Below are positions 57,516 to 64,000 of a DNA stretch of 64,000 nucleotides, piece by piece (the first letter of the stretch is position 1; every line of letters begins with the position of its first letter). The stretch is taken from the NCBI RefSeq assembly GCF_902726565.1, contig NZ_CACVAF010000007.1, forward strand, positions 62,001 through 126,000. The letters are read 5' to 3'. The notes beneath the pieces are model-generated. The model was not told the origin of the DNA. It saw only the letters and a program-made list of their open reading frames with translations, and searched no databases. The position numbers and the translations under genes are program-made. Source of the DNA: Yersinia vastinensis. Its GTDB lineage: Bacteria > Pseudomonadota > Gammaproteobacteria > Enterobacterales > Enterobacteriaceae.

Positions 57516-57867
57516 CCGAAATTGCTCCTTAAGTACCATGAGAAACCCGCAAGTTGGCGAATTCCTTTAATCGCCCCGATAAACAGAGGCTGAACCCGAA
57601 GGCCATTTTTGCGCGACAGCCATTCTTTTATCGCCATTGCCTTAGCCACCATTCCTTTATATAACTGTTCCTTTATAACGATAGGCTGACTAAGATAGTT
57701 GCAAGTCTCAGCAACGGATGAAGAGCTTAACCTTTGACCTATTTGAGCCTTTTTTTGTGATCTAACTCGCTTTCGTGATGATTGTACTGGAGAGCAGACC
57801 AAGGAAGAAGAACTCTTACACATCTCGGAGTCTAATTGTCATTACATTAGTAGGGGCAACCTCGTTT
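57516..57867. promoter_or_regulatory. Divergent perM-bepA intergenic region
   Basis: This 352-bp region contains a sigma-E-like promoter for bepA at 57810-57835. The reading frame of bepA is open back to 57775 but that part overlaps this promoter and is unlikely to be coding. No other feature is clear. Confidence 0.5.
57810..57835 (+). promoter_or_regulatory. Sigma-E-like promoter of bepA
   Basis: GAACTC, 15 bp, then TCTAA compares with the sigma-E pattern GGAACTT-N15/16-TCtgA. A transcript from here would start near 57841, about 27 bp before the chosen ATG. E. coli bepA (yfgC) belongs to the sigma-E regulon. Confidence 0.5.
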
Positions 57868-59391
57868 ATGACATATTGGTTACGTAAAACAAGTCGGTTA
57901 CGTCAAACAGGCCAGTTAAGTAAAACGGGTCGGTTAAGCAAAACAGTGATCGCCACACTCCTGAGTAGTTTACTGCTCACAGGCTCCATGCCTGTGAAAG
58001 CTGAGAGTCAAGACTTGCTACCTGATATCGGTACCTCGGCAGGCGCGACCTTGAGCATTGATCAGGAAAAAGCCATGGGGGATTTCTATGTCCGCCAAAT
58101 GCGCGCTAGCACCCCGCTGATTTATGACCCGCTCTTAACTCAATACGTAAATACGTTAGGCAATCGCCTCGTCGCCAATGCCTACTCTGTACGTACCCCC
58201 TTTCATTTCTACCTGGTTAATAACGATCAGATAAACGCCTTTGCTTTCTTTGGCGGCAATGTGGTGCTCCACTCAGCCTTGTTCCGTTATACCGACAACG
58301 AAAGTGAGCTTGCTTCTGTCTTAGCCCATGAAATATCCCATGTCACACAGCGCCATCTGGCGCGGGCCATGGAAGAACAGCAACGTATGGCCCCGCTGAC
58401 ATGGGTTGGCGTATTAGGGTCTATTCTATTGACGATGGCCAGCCCTCAAGCGGGTATGGCAGGCTTAAGCGGCACGCTGGCAGGCGCCCAGCAAGGTATT
58501 ATCAGTTTTACACAAGGCAATGAGCAAGAAGCTGATCGCATTGGTATCCAAGTGCTGCAACGATCAGGATTTGATCCACAAGCTATGCCTAATTTCCTGC
58601 AAAAATTAGCCGATCAGTCACGATATGCGTCAAAACCACCCGAAATGTTGCTGACTCACCCCTTACCTGACAGCCGATTATCCGATGCTCGCAACCGTGC
58701 CAATCAGATGAAACCGCACCCGATTGCCTCATCGCAAGACTATTTATTTGCCAAAGTGCGTATTCTGGGGATGTATGGTTCAACTGAAAATAGTCTGACG
58801 CCAGACCTGCTAGACACCTTGAGTAAAGGCACTACACGTGAGCAACTGGCGGCTAAATATGGCCAAGCCATATTGTGGTATCAAGCCAAAAAGTATGATG
58901 AAGCCCGTAACCAACTACAGCCCCTATTAACCCAACAGCCTGGCAATATTTGGTTCCTTGATTTGATGACAGATATCGATTTAGGCCAGAACAAACCAGC
59001 ACCGGCTATTGAACGGCTACAAAAAGCCATTGCGGCTCAAAAAGTTGAACAACCGGTGTTGCAGCTCAACTTGGCTAATGCGTATGTTCAAGGTGGGCAA
59101 CCCGCTGCCGCCGTTAAATTATTGAACCGCTATACTTTTGCCAATCCAAATGACCCTAATGGTTGGGATTTACTGGCACAAGCGGCGGCGGCGCAAGGTT
59201 TACGCGACCAAGAATTAGCCGCTCGTGCGGAAAGTTTGGCGCTCAGTGGCAAGCTGACACAAGCCATCGGGCTACTCAGTGATGCCAGTGCACGCGTAAA
59301 ATTAGGGAGTTTGGAACAGGCTCGTTATGATGCCCGCATCGACCAGCTGCGCCAATTGAATGAGCGCTTCCGCAAGTACCAGAAGTCTTAA
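57868..59391 (+). CDS. bepA: Periplasmic beta-barrel assembly metalloprotease BepA
   Basis: BepA (YfgC) is a periplasmic zinc metalloprotease-chaperone that helps LptD assembly and degrades stalled barrels. It has the HEISH zinc motif in [19 protein letters not shown], a third ligand region [23 protein letters not shown], and a C-terminal TPR domain (about 330-500). The N-terminal 30 residues before the signal core are four near-copies of a 6-residue unit ([24 protein letters not shown]), absent from E. coli BepA; this gives an unusually long basic n-region ahead of the hydrophobic core [11 protein letters not shown]. The start at 57868 gives 507 residues versus 487 in E. coli. Confidence 0.94.
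   Translation: MTYWLRKTSRLRQTGQLSKTGRLSKTVIATLLSSLLLTGSMPVKAESQDLLPDIGTSAGATLSIDQEKAMGDFYVRQMRASTPLIYDPLLTQYVNTLGNRLVANAYSVRTPFHFYLVNNDQINAFAFFGGNVVLHSALFRYTDNESELASVLAHEISHVTQRHLARAMEEQQRMAPLTWVGVLGSILLTMASPQAGMAGLSGTLAGAQQGIISFTQGNEQEADRIGIQVLQRSGFDPQAMPNFLQKLADQSRYASKPPEMLLTHPLPDSRLSDARNRANQMKPHPIASSQDYLFAKVRILGMYGSTENSLTPDLLDTLSKGTTREQLAAKYGQAILWYQAKKYDEARNQLQPLLTQQPGNIWFLDLMTDIDLGQNKPAPAIERLQKAIAAQKVEQPVLQLNLANAYVQGGQPAAAVKLLNRYTFANPNDPNGWDLLAQAAAAQGLRDQELAARAESLALSGKLTQAIGLLSDASARVKLGSLEQARYDARIDQLRQLNERFRKYQKS
57880..57951 (+). repeat. Four 18-bp tandem repeats in the bepA signal region
   Basis: TTACGTAAAACAAGTCGG (57880), TTACGTCAAACAGGCCAG (57898), TTAAGTAAAACGGGTCGG (57916) and TTAAGCAAAACAGTGATC (57934) are near-repeats in frame, with drift in the fourth. 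Confidence 0.85.
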
Positions 59392-59402
59392 GGAAAGTTA
59401 CA

Positions 59403-59759
59403 ATGAAAGACGTCACGATTTATCACAATCCGCGTTGTTCCAAAAGCCGAGAGACCCTCGCTCTTCTGGAACAACATGATATTAAGCCACGGGTGGTTTT
59501 GTATTTAGATACTCCCCCCTCGGTGGCTACACTGAAAGAATTACTGCAACAGCTAGATTTTAGTGATGCTCGTCAATTGATGCGCACCAAAGAAGAACTC
59601 TACAAAACACTAAATCTGGCCGATAAAGCGCTAACGCAGGCGCAGTTGCTACAAGCGATGAGTGATAATCCTAAGCTTATCGAACGCCCCATTGTGGTCT
59701 ATCAGGGCCAAGCACGCATTGGCCGCCCACCAGAACAGGTGCTTGAGATTTTATCGTGA
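59403..59759 (+). CDS. yfgD: ArsC-family arsenate reductase-like YfgD
   Basis: The 118-residue protein has the ArsC active-site signature HNPRCSKSRETLALLE (HX3CX3R, Cys12) and the IERPIVV end block. E. coli YfgD lies in the same place between bepA and hda. It may reduce arsenate with glutaredoxin, but no ars genes are nearby, so the function is by family only. Confidence 0.92.
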   Translation: MKDVTIYHNPRCSKSRETLALLEQHDIKPRVVLYLDTPPSVATLKELLQQLDFSDARQLMRTKEELYKTLNLADKALTQAQLLQAMSDNPKLIERPIVVYQGQARIGRPPEQVLEILS

Positions 59760-59846
59760 TTTAGATGGCCTCGAAGAGGCGAAGCCCATGGAGGGGCTGA
59801 GTAACTGAATGTAGTTAACATTGCAGCGCCCCAAGGATGCAGAGGG

Positions 59847-60548
59847 TTACAACCCCAAAATCTCTTTCACAAAAGGAATAGTCAGCTTACGTTGGGCGGT
59901 GATAGAAGCGCGATCAAGTTGATCTAGCGTCATAAAAAGGGTGCGCATTTCTCGATCTAGGCGTTTGAGCAGAAAACGGCCCACATCTTCTGGTAATTCA
60001 AAACCACGTAATTTGGCGCGCAGTTGCAAAGCCTGCAATTTTTCATCATCTGACAGCGGCTGCAATTTATAAATCTGGCCCCAATCAAGGCGAGAAGCCA
60101 AATCTGGCAAACCAAGATTTAATTGGCGCGGCGGGCGATCACCGGTAATGAATAAGCGAGTACGGCCGGTTTCCACAATGCGGTTATAGAGATTAAATAT
60201 CGCCATTTCCCACTGTTCATCACCCGCAATGCACTCAATATTATCAATACAAACCAGAGCTAACTGCTCCATGCCATCAAGGACTTCCGGCACAAAATAG
60301 GCCCGTTTATCTAGTGGAACATAACCGACAGCCTCGCCTTTTTGTGATAACTCAGCGCAAGCGGCATGTAACAGATGGCTGCGGCCACCGCCTTCGCGTG
60401 ACCAGAAATAGATATAACTACCATGAGACTGGTGAACAGCAGACTGGATCGCCGCTAATAGAGACGGGTTCTCCCCCGGATAAAAACTGGCAAAAGTTTC
60501 ATCATCGGGAAGATAGAGTGGCAGTGAAAGCTGTGCCGGCGTATTCAG
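59847..60548 (-). CDS. hda: DnaA regulatory inactivator Hda, CTG start
   Basis: Hda binds the DNA-loaded sliding clamp and stimulates hydrolysis of DnaA-ATP, which limits re-initiation of replication. The protein is a 233-residue AAA+ relative of DnaA with the clamp-binding motif QLSLPLYL at the N-terminus and Walker A-like [14 protein letters not shown]. The start is set at a CTG at 60548 (read as Met, then [12 protein letters not shown]). It is preceded by GAGG at 5 bp, gives exactly the E. coli length, and matches the known CTG start of E. coli hda. A TTG at 60566 would add six non-conserved residues. Confidence 0.9.
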   Translation of the reverse strand: MNTPAQLSLPLYLPDDETFASFYPGENPSLLAAIQSAVHQSHGSYIYFWSREGGGRSHLLHAACAELSQKGEAVGYVPLDKRAYFVPEVLDGMEQLALVCIDNIECIAGDEQWEMAIFNLYNRIVETGRTRLFITGDRPPRQLNLGLPDLASRLDWGQIYKLQPLSDDEKLQALQLRAKLRGFELPEDVGRFLLKRLDREMRTLFMTLDQLDRASITAQRKLTIPFVKEILGL

Positions 60549-60633
60549 AAGCACCTCAACCAACAAAACGGGCGGGAAAACATGGCAAGCTTACCACAAA
60601 AAATTCCAACAGCATAAAAACCTGAACTGAGGC

Positions 60634-60670
60634 GAAAAACTGGCCGAACCGACAATAACCGCTCGGCCAG
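60634..60670 (-). terminator. Terminator after uraA
   Basis: CTGGCCGA / TCGGCCAG have a 15-nt loop; on the minus strand TTTTT follows. It lies just past the uraA stop and separates it from hda. Confidence 0.7.
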
Positions 60671-60679
60671 ATATCACTT

Positions 60680-61969
60680 TTACTTAAGCACCGATTCTTC
60701 TTCCGGCGCGTCAATAATCTCTTCTTCGGTACGAACCATACTGATCACTTTGAACAGCAAACTCAGGCCAATACCTACAACCGTTGCCAGTGCCATACCT
60801 TTCAATTCAGTTGCACCGATGTTCACTTTCGCGCCACTGACACCGATAATCAGGATAACTGAGGTTAAGATCAAGTTTTGTGCTTTGTTATAATCAACTT
60901 TTGACTCGATCAATACACGGATCCCAGAAGCAGCAATCACTCCGTACAGCAATAATGAGACACCGCCCATGACCGGTACTGGGACCGCCTGAATAGCCGC
61001 AGCAAGTTTACCGACACAAGAGAGCATAATGGCCAAAACGGCAGCTCCGCCGATAACCCAAGTACTGTAAACACGGGTAATCGCCATAACGCCAATATTC
61101 TCGCCATAAGTGGTATTCGGTGTTGAGCCAAAGAAACCGGAAATGACTGTCGAAATACCATTAGCAAACATAGAGCGATGCAGACCTGGGTCACGAATCA
61201 AATCTTTCTTCACAATATTCGCCGTCACTACCAAATGTCCAATGTGCTCGGCAATGACAACCAATGCCGCTGGCAAGATAGTCAAAATTGCGAACCACTC
61301 AAAGCGAGGTGTATAGAACGTCGGTAAGGCAAACCAGTGAGCATCACGGATAGGTGTTAAATCCACCACGCCCATCACGAATGACAAGGCATAACCAACC
61401 AACACACCAATTAGGATAGGGATAATGGCAAAGAAACCACGGAACAGCACCGACCCAAGAATAGTCACACCCAATGTCACCATTGAGATGATGATGGTGG
61501 TTGAATCGACTGTCACTCCTTGAGCTGGCAGTAACCCCGCCATTCCGGCAGCAACGCCGGCTAGCTCAAGGCCAATAACAGCAACAATCGCCCCCATCGC
61601 CGCGGGCGGGAAGAGAACATTTAACCAGCCAGTGCCCGCTCTTTTTACAATCAGCGCCACCAGACAAAACAGCACGCCGCACATGATAAAACCACCCAAT
61701 GCGACTTCATACCCCAGCGGGAGTAACAGCAAAACCGGAGAAATAAAAGCAAAACTAGACCCCAGATAAGCCGGGATTTTTCCCTTACAAATAAACAAAT
61801 ACAGCAATGTACCGATGCCGTTAAACAGTAATACCGTTGCCGGGTTAATCTTAAATAAAATCGGCACTAAAACGGTGGCACCAAACATGGCGAACAGGTG
61901 TTGAAAACTCAAGGGAATCGTTTGCAATAATGGCGGACGTTCACTGACCCCAATGGTGCGACGGCTCAT
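60680..61969 (-). CDS. uraA: Uracil permease UraA
   Basis: UraA is a 14-helix uracil:proton symporter of the NCS2 family. The 429-residue protein aligns with E. coli UraA (FQHLFAMFGATVLVPILFKINPATVLLFNGIGTLLY, VVIAEHIGHLVVTANIVKKDLIRDPGL) including the glutamate in AEHIGH that contributes to transport. GAGGATAAGAG precedes the ATG. It is downstream of upp on the same strand, with a terminator between them. Confidence 0.97.
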   Translation of the reverse strand: MSRRTIGVSERPPLLQTIPLSFQHLFAMFGATVLVPILFKINPATVLLFNGIGTLLYLFICKGKIPAYLGSSFAFISPVLLLLPLGYEVALGGFIMCGVLFCLVALIVKRAGTGWLNVLFPPAAMGAIVAVIGLELAGVAAGMAGLLPAQGVTVDSTTIIISMVTLGVTILGSVLFRGFFAIIPILIGVLVGYALSFVMGVVDLTPIRDAHWFALPTFYTPRFEWFAILTILPAALVVIAEHIGHLVVTANIVKKDLIRDPGLHRSMFANGISTVISGFFGSTPNTTYGENIGVMAITRVYSTWVIGGAAVLAIMLSCVGKLAAAIQAVPVPVMGGVSLLLYGVIAASGIRVLIESKVDYNKAQNLILTSVILIIGVSGAKVNIGATELKGMALATVVGIGLSLLFKVISMVRTEEEIIDAPEEESVLK

Positions 61970-62015
61970 TTTCTCTTATCCTCTGGCAAGGTTATTTAAT
62001 TCTGGACGGCAGACC

Positions 62016-62041
62016 AAAAAAAAGCCGACTATCAAGTCGGC
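62016..62041 (-). terminator. Terminator between upp and uraA
   Basis: GCCGACT / AGTCGGC with loop ATCA; on the minus strand followed by eight T (complement of 62016-62023). It lies 10 bp after the upp stop and would attenuate transcription into uraA. Confidence 0.88.
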
Positions 62042-62050
62042 CATCACTTA

Positions 62051-62677
62051 TTATTTTGTTCCGAAAATCTTATCACCGGCATCACCCAACCCTGGGATAA
62101 TGTAACCGTGTTCGTTCAAGCCCTGATCGATTGAAGCGGTGTATAGCTCGACGTCTGGATGTGCTTCCTCCAACGCTTTGATACCTTCAGGCGCGGCAAC
62201 CAATACCAAGACTTTAATACTCTGGCAGCCGGCTTTTTTCAGCAGATCAATGGTTGCAATCATTGAACCACCGGTTGCCAACATCGGGTCGACAACTAAT
62301 GCCATGCGCTCATTGATATTGGAAACCAGCTTTTGGAAATATGGCACTGGTTTTAGGGTCACTTCATCACGATAAACACCCACCACACTGATACGGGCGC
62401 TCGGTACGTTTTCCAATACCCCTTCCATCATGCCCAAACCGGCACGTAGGATAGGCACCACCGTAATTTTCTTACCTTTAATCTGATCTACCTCAACCGG
62501 CCCGTTCCAACCTTCGATGGTCACTTTTTCAGTTTCCAGATCAGAGGTTGCCACGTAAGTCAGCAAACTTCCCACTTCAGACGCTAACTCGCGAAAGCGC
62601 TTCGTACTGATGTCATTCTCACGCATCAAACCAAGTTTATGTTTTACTAGCGGGTGTTTCACCTCAACGATCTTCAT
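62051..62677 (-). CDS. upp: Uracil phosphoribosyltransferase Upp
   Basis: Upp converts uracil and PRPP to UMP. The 208-residue protein has the PRPP-binding site [16 protein letters not shown] and the uracil-binding end [29 protein letters not shown]. The ATG at 62677 has CAGGAG upstream and matches the E. coli start; a frame opening at 62710 adds 11 residues. It is divergent from purM. Confidence 0.98.
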   Translation of the reverse strand: MKIVEVKHPLVKHKLGLMRENDISTKRFRELASEVGSLLTYVATSDLETEKVTIEGWNGPVEVDQIKGKKITVVPILRAGLGMMEGVLENVPSARISVVGVYRDEVTLKPVPYFQKLVSNINERMALVVDPMLATGGSMIATIDLLKKAGCQSIKVLVLVAAPEGIKALEEAHPDVELYTASIDQGLNEHGYIIPGLGDAGDKIFGTK

Positions 62678-62831
62678 TATTTTTCTCCTGGTTAGGCGGC
62701 TGACGGCCAAAAAAATCGCGAGATTATACCGCCTTTTTTTTTGAACGCCACAATGAATAGCCTGATTCAGATCAATAGAAAATCATTATTAAGTCAAGAA
62801 AGCTAAAAATCAGGGTGATATCACAAGCTAC

Positions 62832-62847
62832 TCGCAAACGTTTGCCT
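62832..62847 (+). promoter_or_regulatory. PurR operator upstream of purM
   Basis: GCAAACGTTTGC at 62834-62845 is a perfect palindrome and matches the PurR consensus (ACGCAAACGTTTTCGT). It lies 65-80 bp before the purM GTG and within the divergent upp-purM region. Confidence 0.82.
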
Positions 62848-62912
62848 GCGCTGTTAGAATTGTCGCGTTTTCTTCCTAAGCTCAAACAGCCAACCGCCGT
62901 GGGGACCTCGCA

Positions 62913-63956
62913 GTGACCAACAAAACCTCTCTCAGCTATAAAGACGCAGGTGTAGATATTGATGCCGGCAATGACCTTGTTGATCGCATAAAAGGTGTGG
63001 TTAAACAGACCCGTCGCCCTGAAGTCATGGGTGGACTGGGCGGGTTCGGTGCCCTGTGCGCTTTGCCGCAAAAATACCGTGAACCTATTTTAGTTTCAGG
63101 CACCGATGGCGTAGGCACCAAGCTACGTCTAGCAATGGACCTGAAACGCCACGATACCATCGGTATCGATTTAGTCGCTATGTGCGTCAATGACTTGGTT
63201 GTTCAAGGCGCAGAACCGCTATTCTTCCTTGACTATTTTGCTACAGGCAAACTGGATGTAGACACTGCCGCCAGTGTCATTACCGGGATTGCCGAAGGGT
63301 GTAAACAATCAGGTTGTGCACTGGTTGGTGGCGAAACTGCCGAAATGCCGGGCATGTACCACGGTGAAGATTATGACGTCGCTGGCTTCTGTGTCGGCGT
63401 GGTCGAAAAATCTGAAATTATCGATGGCAGCAAAGTTGCCCCCGGTGATGTTCTGGTTGCTTTAGGTGCCAGCGGCCCACATTCCAATGGGTATTCACTG
63501 GTACGTAAAATTCTGGAAGTGAGTCATACCAACCCGGAACAGACCCAATTAGAAGGTAAATCTTTGGCTGACCATCTGCTGGAGCCGACCAAAATTTACG
63601 TCAAATCAATCCTTAGTCTGATTGAGCAACTGGAGATCCACGCTATTGCTCACCTGACCGGTGGCGGTTTCTGGGAAAATATCCCGCGCGTGTTGCCACA
63701 AGGGACTCAAGCTGTCATCGACGAAACAAGCTGGCAGTGGCCTGCGGTATTTAGCTGGTTACAGCAAGCCGGCAATGTTAGCCGCCACGAAATGTATCGG
63801 ACATTTAACTGCGGTGTCGGGATGGTTGTTGCCCTTCCGGCGGAACTGGCTGACCGTGCAGTTGAGTTACTGACGGCATCGGGTGAGAAAGCCTGGAAAA
63901 TTGGCGTAATTGCTGCTGCGAATGAAGGCGCAGAGCAGGTTATTATTAACCAATAA
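62913..63956 (+). CDS. purM: Phosphoribosylaminoimidazole synthetase PurM
   Basis: PurM makes AIR from FGAM with ATP in purine synthesis. The 347-residue protein has the family blocks [57 protein letters not shown] and [14 protein letters not shown]. The start is a GTG at 62913, after GGGGACCTC. purN would follow just beyond the window. PurR probably controls it. Confidence 0.97.
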   Translation: MTNKTSLSYKDAGVDIDAGNDLVDRIKGVVKQTRRPEVMGGLGGFGALCALPQKYREPILVSGTDGVGTKLRLAMDLKRHDTIGIDLVAMCVNDLVVQGAEPLFFLDYFATGKLDVDTAASVITGIAEGCKQSGCALVGGETAEMPGMYHGEDYDVAGFCVGVVEKSEIIDGSKVAPGDVLVALGASGPHSNGYSLVRKILEVSHTNPEQTQLEGKSLADHLLEPTKIYVKSILSLIEQLEIHAIAHLTGGGFWENIPRVLPQGTQAVIDETSWQWPAVFSWLQQAGNVSRHEMYRTFNCGVGMVVALPAELADRAVELLTASGEKAWKIGVIAAANEGAEQVIINQ

Positions 63957-63977
63957 TATTATTTACGGCATTAGCCC

Positions 63978-64000
63978 CTGCAGCTTCAAGTCGAAGGGTA
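63978..64000 (+). repeat. Partial ERIC end between purM and purN
   Basis: CTGCAGCTTCAAGTCGAAGGGTA resembles the right end of the ERIC copies (ATGCAGCTTGAAGTACGACGGG). It is cut by the window edge, so this is a tentative call. Confidence 0.45.

Overview
This window is chromosomal DNA of an enterobacterium, very probably a Yersinia. The protein sequences are close to, but consistently different from, those of Escherichia coli. The gene order nudK ... acrD-ypfM-yffB-dapE-ypfN-ypfH-tmcA-ypfJ-purC-bamC-dapA-gcvR-bcp-perM-bepA-yfgD-hda-uraA-upp-purM follows the E. coli map, with local insertions and losses. ERIC (enterobacterial repetitive intergenic consensus) elements occur in the numbers and tandem form typical of Yersinia. 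I cannot fix the species; Y. enterocolitica or a relative is my guess.

Layout. 1-7800: ligA (partial) and zipA on the minus strand, then cysZ, cysK and the ptsH-ptsI-crr phosphotransferase operon. 7801-13282: an unnamed OmpR-type two-component system, divergent from the macAB efflux genes. 13388-18270: the cysPTWA thiosulfate/sulfate ABC importer followed by cysM, with an ERIC element between cysA and cysM. 18517-24847: a sialic-acid utilisation cluster (nanT, RpiR-type nanR, nanQ and nanK on minus; nanE and nanA on plus) that shares a 13-bp palindromic operator at its promoters. 24902-33843: yfeX, yfeY, a YgiW-like BOF protein, an AT-rich unrecognised gene, ypeA, hemF, yaiI, maeB and nudK. 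33872-40306: an orphan Phd/YefM-type antitoxin, a tandem ERIC array and a compact napFDABC nitrate reductase operon divergent from narP. 40318-63956: a small winged-helix gene, acrD, the microprotein ypfM, a TPR gene, and then the conserved dapE-to-purM block.

How the genes fit together. Sulfur assimilation is unusually concentrated: cysZ and cysPTWA import sulfate and thiosulfate, and CysK and CysM make cysteine or S-sulfocysteine from them. The nan genes take up sialic acid and convert it to GlcNAc-6-P (transport, anomerisation, lyase, kinase, epimerase). Nap plus NarP is a periplasmic nitrate respiration module. The dapE, dapA, purC, purM, upp and uraA genes are housekeeping. Envelope quality control (bamC, bepA, yfeY) is present, and two of these genes have sigma-E-like promoter sequences.

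I found no rRNA, tRNA, CRISPR array, prophage or IS transposase. The most noteworthy items are the nan operator family, the two tandem ERIC arrays that each lie between a stop codon and a terminator, the AT-rich orphan gene at 27684-28643, the orphan antitoxin with a perfect palindrome at its start, the 18-bp repeats in the BepA signal region, the Ser/Thr tract in MacA, and the conserved CTG start of hda. None amounts to a clear new defence or metabolic system; most of the window is core genome.
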